Assembly: GCA_004352715.1 (NCBI GenBank)
Contig: SCFE01000032.1
Coordinates: 2,001,086-2,048,193 of the forward strand
Reading direction: 5' to 3'
Length of the DNA: 47,108 bases
Origin: Hofstenia miamia
Taxonomy: Eukaryota > Xenacoelomorpha > Acoela
Shown here: piece by piece, positions 22,440-31,954 of the stretch
How positions within the stretch are numbered: the stretch's first letter is position 1
How the letters are laid out: each line of letters starts with the position of its first letter
The notes under the pieces: model-generated
What the model saw: only the letters and a program-made list of their open reading frames with translations
Databases searched by the model: none
Told to the model about the DNA's origin: nothing
Program-made: the position numbers and the translations under genes

Positions 22440-23400
22440 ATAAAGAATTATCAGCCAACTATATGAGTAGAACTTGCGAGAGAATTGTAGCATCCTCTAC
22501 CAGGCATTATCACTATTTTTCCTGTGTTACTTTATAACATTGGCTGTGTACTTGCAGGTAGGGATTTACTAACTCAACTCTGCTTTGGCTTTCACTTAGT
22601 TCCATTAACTTAAATGAACAAAATGTAACCATCCACTATTTAGGTGATGAAGCCACTCAGTATCTCTTCCAATGATTGATAGTGGGCATCTGCCCATAAC
22701 TGATCTCCACATCCAATTTCACTTGTTTGCTGATGATCCACTTGGTTGAGTTCCAATTCTCAGCTCATTGATATAACTTATGTGCACCCTTTTCTAGCTC
22801 AGTGTATACTCAAGACAAGACATGATTCAACTTAAACTCTATTTGTAAAAGTGTTTCATATTTATGCAACCTGACTTGTCACTAGCTGTGTAGTTAATAG
22901 TACATGTAGCAACTACTAAAATATATTTTGGCTCAAATAACTAGTTTAATATACAGCAGCTTCCTAACTTACATTTAATAATTACTACATGCTTGGTCAC
23001 ATTATTGTTAATAATTTAGATCTGAAATAATATAGATGTAAGTCGTAGGTTTCAGCTTACCAGCCATATTTCAAGTTTGTTATGTTTAATAAATGATTGA
23101 TAGTCAACTAAATGAGAATAAAACCCCTATACCTAACTTAAGTGCACTTTTGTGGTCTGGCACAAAGGCCCTTGAATCATTCCCATGATGGATCCAGACC
23201 ACTACTAAACACAACTTGTTTAGCTTGAAATTGTATTAAATATTCAAACCATAGCAAAAAACAATATAAGAATTCCAAAGAAATTTCTTTATCAATTGCT
23301 TACATGAAATTTAATCTATTTACATTAGTTCAGAAAATTACCTCTTAATTTGGAATTTTAAATCATTCATCTGCCAAGATGGTGGCTAAAAATAATGGAA
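22440..23400 (-). repeat. Long inverted repeat 2, left arm
   Basis: This aligns with the reverse complement of about 28600-29640 along nearly the whole length. Blocks include ctaccaggc, actatttaggtga, ggtcac...aataatttagatct, gactt-tcactagctg, cattcccat-atgg-atcc-gaccactact and, at the right edge on the minus strand, GAGGCAAAA...CATTATTTTTAG against GAGGGGGGAA...CATTATTTTTAG in the partner. The minus strand is given because the partner's polypurine word points that way. It could be a solo LTR or a terminal inverted repeat. Confidence 0.85.
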
Positions 23401-23879
23401 GTGATTTTGCCTCTTTTGTTTTAACAAAAATATTCTTATCAACAAATACTAATCTCTAATTAATTACACTGTTCTTACTTGGTTGCATTGTACAAATGAA
23501 TCTTAACTGATCATAACATTTTACAATCTATTTTTAATCATAATCATTTTCAATCTTATTCTTCTTAGTCTTCTTAATTGACATTAGCAGGTTAGGATTT
23601 ATTTGGATGATGCAACACACCCTTCTCAGCTTCTGTTATTTTTGGCACAGCTCTTTCTCAATGTACTAGGGTGTCTGCTTTTCATATTATCAATACCACT
23701 TGTTGATCTTCACATTTAGTTTTTTTGAATACTGATTGTTTTGTCATTTTTAGGACTGCCTCTCTCTCTGTAGTTACTGTGTTTACATATTTCAGGAACT
23801 TTGAAGTCTTGCAGTTGCATGTGTATCAGTTTCCCTTGTGTGCACAATTGCATGGGATTGTCATCCCTTCAATGTACAC
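23401..23879. other. AT-rich sequence between repeat arm and exonuclease-like copy C
   Basis: Nothing recognisable. A short word (cttcttaat..cat/ggttagcag..ttatttggatgatg) occurs near 23570-23615 and again near 23883-23930, suggesting a small local duplication of about 45 bp spaced about 310 bp apart. Confidence 0.4.
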
Positions 23880-24300
23880 TCTTAATCTTCTTAATCAATG
23901 TTAGCAGCTTAAGATTTATTTGGATGATGCTACACTGGCATTGGCCACATTATGTTGTCAAACTTAATTCAGGAAACCTTACAATATTGTGACATCTCAA
24001 TGAGAATCAAAATCATCACAGTGATCAAAGCAAGCATCTCTGATCTAGAAGCATTTACCAAAGAAATTTTTTCTCAATATTTTTCTATGAGATTAAGAAT
24101 CCTTCCAAATTACTGAATTTCTTTTAATTCTTTTATTTTCAGATTTTATTTCAGATGTTGATGCAAAACTCACACTGCTAATTGCTATTAACCTTAAACA
24201 GCCTAGCGTCCATTTTAAAGGACAAACCGTTTTCAACATTTGCAAAGAATGTTCTCCAAGCTGATTTCCAAATTTGAAAATCTTGGGGCATTGGTAGGTC
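23880..24300 (+). pseudogene. Exonuclease-like mobile-element protein, copy C (partial)
   Basis: Short plus-strand segments match copies A and B in order. YCDISMRIKIITVIKASI (about 23977-24030) matches YYDIAKCFEIVTMISAGI of copy A. DVDAKLTLLIAINLKQ (about 24155-24203) matches DTDAKMTVVIALKSQK of copy A and TDAQMTLMIGLKGL of copy B, which is the putative ExoIII region. Several frameshifts and stops are present. The conserved histidine before the ExoIII aspartate is not visible here. This third copy is older than A. Its downstream flank leads into the right arm of inverted repeat 1. Confidence 0.5.
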
Positions 24301-24450
24301 TATTGGGGAACATGCATTAACACAATGTTGGAAATGTTTCTTAAAGCTTATTTCTGTGGCAGAGATTAATGAATAGATTATAAGATCATGAACATTTTTT
24401 AAAAATCCCTATGCTGTTTAAGGTTAAGGGATTTAGTTATATCTTAAGTT

Positions 24451-24681
24451 TTGCTCTTTGTTTACAAGAACTTAATAACCTTTTCAATCTCTGATCAAAT
24501 GGAATACTCTCAATTTTACAACTTTGCCAAATGTATAAGCACACAACTGGAAGCTCTCTGCTATGTAACACCTCTCTCCAAATATTCTGATATTCTTTCA
24601 AAGAACAATCCTCACACCTTAGCTTTAGTAAAAGATGGTCAGTCTCTCATTGAACTGCAAAGAGTTATCTTGGAGGACTAA
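24451..24681 (+). other. Open frame after copy C, possibly its C-terminal part
   Basis: A 76-codon frame follows copy C on the same strand. Its composition looks protein-like (KYSDILSKNNPHTLALVKDG). I could not align it convincingly with the C-terminal parts of copies A or B, so its identity is open. Confidence 0.2.
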
Positions 24682-24699
24682 ATTCTATAGTCACATTTA

Positions 24700-25583
24700 G
24701 GCAGCATGTGGAAAAATGACATTTCTACATGCTTGAAAGTTTCATTATTTCAATTTTTTACAATTTTAATTTTATTATTATGAATTATTTCCAATTGTAA
24801 TTTGGCAAAGTGAAAATGGTGCTATTAATATTTTAGTTTGAATTTCTGCTTTTTTTTGAAAAGACAGTAAAATTGATGTAGAAACTTATTTTGTACCTGC
24901 CTATATTTTCATGGCATGCTTTTGTTTACAGATACCATTTAATTTTGTATATATATCTGAGTTTTGTTCATTTTATTTCTTTTTCAGTTTATTCTCAGGA
25001 AAATCATTTTACTTTTATCTTCTTTTGTTTTTACTTTTTTAAAATTGTTTTTCAAATTTTCAACTCAGTAGTTAAGAAGCACCCAGATGGCAGAAGAGTT
25101 TACTGGTATATACTTTAATTTAGGTTATGTATACAGATAGGGCATTTGTTATTATTGCTTTCACCTAAATTGCACAAGGTGAGGATTGCACTGAGTGTAG
25201 GTTATTTTACTTAGTACTTAGGTTTACCACTTACACCCAAGAGTTAGGGCTTCTTTACTTTTATTCCAATTAGGGTTCTAGTCTTATGCAACTCTTCAAA
25301 ATGTTACCTGCATCAGGTGAGCCACATGTGGTCACTCTTCCCTAAAACAATCTGTTTACTTTTAATTTTATTAGGAAAGGTTATAATATCAGGAAAAGTT
25401 AGTTAGCAGAAGTCAATCCACATATCAGGTCAAAACTCTCAATAAGATAGAAAAGTAAGAATGCATGCTGATTTCTCAATAATGCCACATTATAATGGAC
25501 ATAATACAAATGTCATTGAGAGTATGGGTATTCATCCAATCAAGAAAGGCATGACAGAACTGCTAACTTTGTAGTGGACATTG
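24700..25583 (-). repeat. Long inverted repeat 1, right arm
   Basis: Reverse-complement partner of 19945-20770, about 4 kb away. On the minus strand it contains gaagagtgaccacatgtgg, agaagccctaactcttgggt and aataaactgaaaaagaaata blocks shared with the left arm. It lies directly downstream of copy C on the plus strand and downstream of the integrase remnant on the minus strand. Its outer end near 25583 reads TGTCCACTAC on the minus strand, so an LTR interpretation is possible. Confidence 0.85.
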
Positions 25584-26430
25584 TCTAACTGCTTGCTGAT
25601 ATCACCTCTATGTTCTGGAGAGGTTTGTGTTCTATAGTTTAGAAACTGTTCAAGTTGCAATAAAGAAAAGGTGGAGAGATTTATTTCCAACTGTAGAAAG
25701 TCTAGAGTGATGTTTTTCATGACATTCTTTTGAGCACTGGTGGGAGGTTGATCTATGGCTCAATGCAGAGGTAATACCAGAGGTTGTAACACCAACTCTT
25801 CCAGAATAGAAGGTAATAAGATTGCAGATTGTGCTTGCTCACTGCCTGTAATAGGCCCCTCTGTAATTTACCTACCTGAGATGTATAACAAGTAGGAACT
25901 CTGTGAGGTTGTATGACCACTTGAACTGCCTGCACTCTCCATGCTGTAACAAAGGAAGAAAGGAAGAAAGGGGGGTTTAACTCACCAACATATGTTGATT
26001 GAGTTTGGGTAACAGCTCTTGTACTAGGAACATAGTTTCCTCCAGCATCTAACCTGTGCATCAGATGTTATGATGGACTCCTAGTATAGTGTGTGTGTGT
26101 GTGTGTAATTTTAGACCTGTATTTGGATGGCTGCTCAGGAGGTTTGCTGTTGCTGCTGGAGTTGTGTGATAGTACTTGTTTTATCTGGTAGACTAAAGGG
26201 ATAACTTAAATCTGTATCCCAATTTTCTGAGCTGTAAGTTTTGTGTTTGTGTACCCTCTGTTCGGGGAATGTGTATAATGGTGGAATAACACATTAGGAT
26301 ATATCACTGAACTGTCAAATATTTCCTCTTTGATGTCATCTAGCTCAGGCAAGTCAAGGTATGTGCCATTTTAATTAGTTATGATTTTAAATTATTTTTT
26401 ACTGTTAACTGTTGTATGTTCTATTCTTTT
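25584..26430 (-). pseudogene. Decayed region downstream of the second integrase copy
   Basis: On the minus strand an acidic stretch LPELDDIKEEIFDSS (about 26310-26360) resembles the acidic stretch that follows the first integrase copy. An open frame at 25753-26061 and another at 25532-25720 follow. I recognise no domain in them. The frames are interrupted, so this is taken as the decayed 3' coding part of the integrase-bearing element. A GT microsatellite lies at about 26090-26106, and a plus-strand purine tract (about 25947-25976) crosses the region. Confidence 0.35.
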
Positions 26431-26439
26431 ATTGTTCAT

Positions 26440-26945
26440 TTAATAGATTAGAAATTTTTGTTGGTGTGTTACCCAAAAGGTAGTTATTATGATCAAGAAT
26501 ATTGGTAATGGTGTGGGGACCAAACCAATAAGTTGCTAACTTCTTAGTTTTTGTTTCCTGTCTGAAGTTTGAACTGTTGTAAAAGAGTTAACTTTATCAC
26601 CAACTTTGTGCAGTTAAACACATAAACGTTTTTTGTAGCTTTATGTTTGTCTTATGAGGTTTTTGATGTAATCATTAGTTGCAATTGGTTTGTATTTTTT
26701 ATATAACATGGTAATGGTGTGGCTGCTCAATGACCAAATGTTGCTTTGTAAGGTTGCATATTAGTTGTGGAATTGATGAAAGTATTATAGAAGTACACTA
26801 TATGAGGAAGGAGGAATCTCCAGTATTTCCACCAATTCAGTTAGTTGTGATGCATATTAGCTTAATGAGTGTTTTGCTGTTCCACTGTATCCTTACTCTG
26901 TTGGTGGTAAGTTGTGGCATTTTTATGAAAATACTACAAAACAAT
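26440..26945 (-). pseudogene. Gypsy-type integrase C-terminal fragment, second copy
   Basis: On the minus strand PQLTTNRVRIQWNS (about 26880-26925) matches the conserved P.LTTDRG.QF of retroviral-type integrase cores, with the aspartate-arginine-glycine degraded. It is followed by QPYKATFGH (about 26730-26765) and then HKVGDKVNSFT...KQKLRS.QL (about 26535-26620), parallel to HKKGDQVFAYT...RKLKTQL of the 8.4-8.9 kb copy. Multiple stops and frameshifts are present. The end of the core lies about 100 bp from the start of exonuclease-like copy B on the opposite strand. Confidence 0.7.
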
Positions 26946-27029
26946 AGAAATGGTGCTAAATGAAATAAATCAAGCTTATGAGCTAAGCATGAAAGAAGAT
27001 TAATATTCAATGAAAAGAACACACCAGTA

Positions 27030-28400
27030 ATCCAGTTCTGAATGAGAGTGTGGATATTGGTGATCTCTATAATGGAAGACAAGGAGTTAAAACTGCCAAT
27101 ATCAAGTAAAACATGGAATAAACTGACAAAAGCACAGAAATTCAAAATTGCACTATCATCAATAAACATGAACACAAACATTGGCTGCTCAAGAGACATG
27201 TTGAAAATATGGAATTGCAAGATAAGTAAAAAAGCTGATGCAAATAATAGAAAAGTTAATAAGCAGAATCATCACCAACCAAAGCCCAATGGAAAAATGT
27301 TAATAGTGGAAATTGCTAATAGAACAGGGATATACCAAGCAAAATATCAATTTTTGATGTTGAATCTATCACAGCAAGATTAGAAATAAAATCAATCTAA
27401 TAATGAAGTTGAAATGGCAGGGCCTAACAGAAAATTCTGGGAGAAAATACAAGAGAGTAAAATGAATAACCCAGCAAAAATAGGCATGGCAACAGTGCTG
27501 AACACAAGTGCAACATACCAAGAAATAGAAGAGCAGATTTAAATGAAGATACTGAAATAAGCACCACCTGAAAAAATATCAATCCCTATAATAATGCAGA
27601 GATGGAGAGCACCAAAATACAAAAAGATAGCAAAAGCATACATGCATGAATACAAGTCATATGCAACATGAGAGAGAAAGCAAAAACCATAATCAAAAAA
27701 GTAACATATAGGAATTCAAAAGATATAATGATTTGAAATGATAACAAAGAACGAATATACATTGAAGGAGTGATAACTCCATATGATTTATATGCTGAAG
27801 GACTTCCAGTAAATGTACAAATACAGAATTTACAAAAAGAAATTGAAAAACATACAACAAATTCTGTAATACTATTTTCAGGAGTTAATGATAGTTTGGC
27901 TCAACATACAGAACAAACAATACAGATATTTCAATGTGTCAAAGCAGGTGGAAATAGTGACAATGCTAATATTAAACAAAAATCATCCTAATGGGATTAC
28001 TGAAGAGGAGGTGAGACAAAACATATGTTTCTTCTATAAAGACATTGCTAAAACAAGAAGTTTGAGAGAATTCTTTGAATTCTTTTATCCAGACACCAAC
28101 ATACTGGAAAATATGCTGCATACTAGTAGCACAGATGCTCAGATGACATTGATGATAGGACTAAAGGGATTGCATCTATACACTAAATTCTTCAAATTAT
28201 TTTACCAAAAATGAATGAACTAAGACAAGTAACAATGATATCAGAAGATGTAAAAGAAATGAAATGTCTAAGATATGTGAACATAATAACAATGGAAAAA
28301 GAAGCTGTACTCAAAATGACAAAACAACCCAAGTTCACAACAGTTAATTGGAGCAGTCAAGAAGCTGAATGATAATAAGACAGGCAGATGCACTAGTGCA
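27030..28400 (+). pseudogene. Exonuclease-like mobile-element protein, copy B
   Basis: This is collinear with copy A over roughly 450 codons, in several frames. Matching segments: LNTSATYQEIEEQI (about 27500-27540) against INTTHGNWAELEKKI; YIEGVITPYDLYAEG (about 27759-27803) against YIDIINTPETIYKKR; ILFSGVND with IVWLNIQNKQYRYFNV (about 27870-27935) against TIFAGANDLIWLNIWKEQYK; LREFFEFFYPDTNILE (about 28063-28110) against TATFKFFFPHSKLDTTE; and HTSSTDAQMTLMIGLKGL (about 28121-28175) against HTLDTDAKMTVVIALKSQ. The H-x4-D of a DEDDh ExoIII motif is preserved in both. Stops occur around 27380-27740, with a frameshift near 27890. The 5' end abuts the opposite-strand integrase fragment. Confidence 0.6.
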
Positions 28401-28599
28401 TGGAGAATGAGCTGTACTCAAAATAACACAACCTGAAGAAGGAATGTAGCATAATCCATCACATAAGCTCCTGAAAACCAAGAGCAAAGAAAAGGAAAGA
28501 AGGAAGATGATTAAATTAAATTGAGCAAATTAAGTAATGATATTTGCTAACCCAGATTGTTAAATCAAATATGAAAATGTATGAGTAAATACTTGCCAA

Positions 28600-29640
28600 A
28601 AAATTAATTTGGCAAAACTCTGAGGGGGGAATTGCCTCTCATTATTTTTAGTAAACTAGGCAGAAGTGTCTTAGTAATTTAAAATTCAAATCAACAGGTA
28701 CTTGTTTTAAATGAAAGTATAAATAGTTAGAAAACATTGTAACAATAGATGAAGTATACTCTTTGGAAATCTCTGTGCTCTTAATTCAAGTTTGATTAAT
28801 TATTACAAATGTCTAGCTAAACAGTTTGTGCTAAGTAGTGGTCAGGATCCCATGATGGGAACAATTCAAGGTTCTTCATGCCTGATCATGAAATGCATCT
28901 AGGTTATGTTTATGGTTAAGAGTTTTTTACATCTCCCTTTTAGCTGGCTATTGATCATTTTCCATCATCTATGTTATAAGAATTCAGAAATGGCTTGTTA
29001 GCCAAATGTAGATTATATCTTACCCTCTTTTTAGATCCAAATTATTGACTATAAAGTGACCTATAATGAGACTGTTTATTATATTAATTATCTTATATAA
29101 ATGTAGGATTAAGTAGTTGCTATTTATTTGTTAAGTAATTTGAATGCCAATAGATTTTTGGTAATGGCAATGTATTAAATATATTAACTTGTTAATGAAG
29201 CAGCTAGTGATAAGTCAGTTGCATGAAACTTATGTCAGTTTATTTATTAGAATTGAAATTCAACATCACATGATACAAAGATATTTTAAGTCAAGTTGTG
29301 CTTGATCATTAGTAAACACTGTCATAAAATAGGGTACACATCATAAGCTTCATTGATATGAGTGTTGGAGATACCTCAAAGAAATTGGATTACTGGATTT
29401 GTTGCTGACAAGGAGAACTGCATTGGGAGGATGCCCAACAAACAGGAAAACTGCAGAGAAACCTCACCTAAATAGTGATCTTTAATATATCTGCTAATAA
29501 AAGTTAAAAGAGAAATATTACTAGTTCACAGAGCAGTTGAGTACAAATAGATCCCTTCCCACCAAATTGATGGAGAACCAAAGTTTTAGATTGAATAACT
29601 TGACATTGGGCCTGGTAGGAGATGTTATATTACTTGTAAA
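28600..29640 (+). repeat. Long inverted repeat 2, right arm
   Basis: Reverse-complement partner of 22440-23400. Together they bracket about 5.2 kb holding copy C, the right arm of inverted repeat 1, the integrase remnant and copy B. Homology is clear from the purine word at 28622 to about the ggtaggagatgttatatta stretch near 29605, and fades beyond. Confidence 0.85.
28622..28632 (+). promoter_or_regulatory. Candidate polypurine tract at the edge of inverted repeat 2
   Basis: The purine run gaggggggaa is followed by TTGCC at the inner edge of the right repeat arm, about 230 bp after copy B. In LTR retrotransposons such a tract primes plus-strand synthesis just before the 3' LTR. The paired arm at 23,370-23,400 has a degraded version (GAGGCAAAA on the minus strand). 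It is only suggestive, because no primer binding site or same-orientation LTR pair was found. Confidence 0.25.
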
Positions 29641-30250
29641 GCTATCACCTGAACAAGGTGCCCTTGGCAAGTCTCCAATGAATTTAGAAAAGCATTTTAA
29701 TAAATAGCAATGTCAAGTAACAAATGTTACCTAAACTTTATTGAGCTTTCTCTATAAAATGCAGAGTATTTAAAACATAAGAACAGGTAACCAGTAAACA
29801 AAAATTAGAGAATTTCTACTATTACATATTATACAATAAAAAAGCAGGTTCCTCACATGACCATTTGTATAGTAGACTAATTTGATCAGCAGAACTGCAC
29901 TTCAAAAAAATTGAAATATTTAATATTGCAGTTTGTCAAATAATGTCTTACACCAAAGTGAGGGAAATACAAATAAATATATTATAATTAATGTACAATA
30001 AAAAATTATCTCTTTCTTAATACTAATGTAGTGTAGAATCATGGGGGTGATTCTAGCAAATAAGAAAAGAATACAGTTCAAACTATCTCCTATTTACAAA
30101 CACTTTGTTCTTTATATACACTGCTATTTACAATATGTACAAATATTACAACAACTAATCACTAATAAGAAAACCACAAGGTCTGGCTGATAAATAATAA
30201 CAACTACCAGCTGATGCTACAGTAGAAAATGTGAAATTTCTCTTTCACTG
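29641..30250. other. AT-rich sequence, nothing recognised
   Basis: No coding frame or repeat edge is supported here. Confidence 0.5.
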
Positions 30251-30369
30251 AGGTGGAATGACACCACATTATCTAAGGAATGTGATGGCATATAATGATC
30301 TTAGCTCTACTATGATGATCCTCCCACTTGAAAAGGATCTTGTCATTACAGCAATAATGGTTTACCATT

Positions 30370-30800
30370 TTTCTGATTCAAAAAAAGTGTCTCATGATTA
30401 CTTTTTTTGGTGTGGAAGGTATAATTTGTACAGTATTCTTGCCACAAGGAAAAGCATATATTACAATCATTTGAACATGTGTGATCTGTGGATGGAATTT
30501 TTAAATGTTGCATCAAGATACTTCCAGGCCCCATACATCAAGATATACTTGATAATTGCTTGCTGGAAATGGCATCCCTGAAATTGAGCACTCTCCCTAC
30601 ACCCCAGACTTAGCTTTGTGAATCTTTGGCCTTTTTACAAAGCCCAAAAAATGTTGTAGGGGCATCATATTTGAAACAGAAGAAAATTTTATACAAGCTG
30701 CACTGGCCTCTCTAACAACTTAACTAAAGACAACTTTGCAGAATGCTATAAGCACTGGGTTTCAAGAATGAGGTGCTGTGTGGAAGCACAAGGAGGCTAA
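30370..30800 (+). pseudogene. mariner-family transposase remnant
   Basis: In shifting plus-strand frames the typical mariner order can be read. CLMITFFGVEGIICTVFLPQG (about 30388-30450) matches the vMvtvFfD..G....FlPqG stretch, with the first catalytic aspartate apparently replaced by G. GPIHQDILDNCLLEM (about 30527-30570) matches DNAP.H...., with the second aspartate lost. PEIEHSPYTPDLAL (about 30577-30618) matches eHPPYSPDLAP. HWVSRMRCCVEAQGG (about 30748-30795) matches the C-terminal W..R..kCi.aqG.YFE. At least three frameshifts and several stops are present. Terminal inverted repeats were not identified. The N-terminal helix-turn-helix half is missing. Confidence 0.8.
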
Positions 30801-31413
30801 TTTAAGTATAACATGTAAATGGGTCATTATGTCACACAATAAGGTTTATTTTGAAAATTATCTTTGTTTTTCATACAAATTAATATATATAGTTACCATA
30901 TTTTTCAGAAGACAAAAATATGACTTTTAACTTTCTTATGACTTTCTAACTTCTTATTAAAATGCACTACATGTCTGAGAATCATCAAATTTTAAGCAAC
31001 TGCAAAATAAACAAACAGAAATAAAATATGAATTTTATGACTTCTTGGTGCCATAATTATTAATGAAGAAGAACCTCATTTTTCAATGAATACTGACCTT
31101 TTACAAATGGAAATAAAATGGAAGTAAAATGTTTTATTGTATGACAACTTCCATTTTATAGAAAAAATATAGCTTCTTCCTTAAAAATTCCATTTTTAAA
31201 TCAAGTTTTATCTGAGAATATGTTATCTGTTAAAATGTGGTAAACAAGTTAAATTTTGCCAGATACCAGATATCTGGATCTGGATGTGTAATTGCTGATT
31301 TTACTGGATACCAGTTCTAGATACCAGATTCCAGCACATCCCTATAGAGAATTAAGATTTGAAAACAAACTTTAAAACCAAAAAGCATGAATAAGAACAA
31401 AAGCAATAGAAAA
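30801..31413. other. AT-rich sequence, nothing recognised
   Basis: Near 31260-31340 the word agatacca/gataccag recurs several times (a short imperfect cluster). Nothing else is supported. Confidence 0.5.
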
Positions 31414-31629
31414 GACCAAATATGTTTTTTTTTGCAAAATTGCAACTTTGGTGGTAAATGTGTTAAAGCTTTTAAATGTGTAGTAATCTTTTTGTGCTTA
31501 GGTGCAACATAGGCTGAGACCAAATATGTTTTTTTTTGCAAAATTGCAACTTTGGTGGTAAATGTGTTAAAGCTCCATTTTTTAAAGTTGTGTAGTAATC
31601 TTTTTGTGCTTAGGTGCAACATAGGCTGA
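31414..31629. repeat. Tandem duplication, unit about 104-112 bp
   Basis: The unit starting gaccaaatatgttttttttt and ending ggtgcaacataggctga occurs at 31414-31517 and 31518-31629. The copies are nearly identical; the second carries a small insertion (ccattttttaaagt). The minus-strand ORF 31317-31622 is just this repeat translated. Confidence 0.9.
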
Positions 31630-31954
31630 CTATAATAATATCAAATAAAATTCATAGAATGATGTCTCTTAAACAGTCTTCTAATTTATCTCATTTTAAA
31701 CATTTATGACTGCCATAAGAAAATTTCTGACGGCTGTAAAATAATGCATTGACAAACAAGATTTCTTAGAAATATATTCAACCTTATATTTACGATGACC
31801 TAAATTAATATCTATTCGCCCTAATATCTATGTTGTCCCATTTTTTTTTTTTTAATTGAAAAATATATAAATATNGAAAAAGACAGCCAGTACTAGAGAT
31901 AGCAAAAACTTTCTAAACAGTATTTAACTATATAGTAAGTGCATGATACACTAC
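31630..31954. other. Spacer containing a poly-T run and a one-base gap at 31875
   Basis: This includes the right edge of the CpG-poor block (first CpG of the normal-density region at about 31730) and a T run near 31840. For the minus-strand gene to the right it would be intron sequence, and the gap may remove the next exon. Confidence 0.5.

Larger units (their letters stand above)
15421..31728. other. Block of about 16 kb almost devoid of CpG
   Basis: Reading line by line I find only about a dozen CG dinucleotides in this block (such as 15799, 16724, 21674, 22249, 23044, 24207, 26238, 27753). Two stretches of several kilobases have none (about 16.73-21.67 kb and 27.76-31.73 kb). TG, CA and GC words are plentiful, so this is not simple loss of C and G. 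Both flanks have many CpGs. It suggests long-term dense methylation and deamination, or an origin different from the flanks. Confidence 0.85.

Noticed and set aside
27040-27115. Alignment of VWILVISIMEDKELKLPIS (start of copy B) with VCILTIIEDLNIKLINYPIS of copy A
   Set aside because: Tempting at first, but a collinear alignment places the copy A segment against FWEKIQESKMNNPAKIG at about 27430-27490, so the first match is chance.
22440-29640. Polinton/Maverick interpretation of the integrase, exonuclease-like gene and long inverted repeats
   Set aside because: Long inverted repeats and a retroviral-type integrase fit, but I see no protein-primed polymerase motifs, packaging ATPase or capsid genes, and the integrase tail has a Gypsy-like GPY motif. 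It is kept only as a remote possibility.
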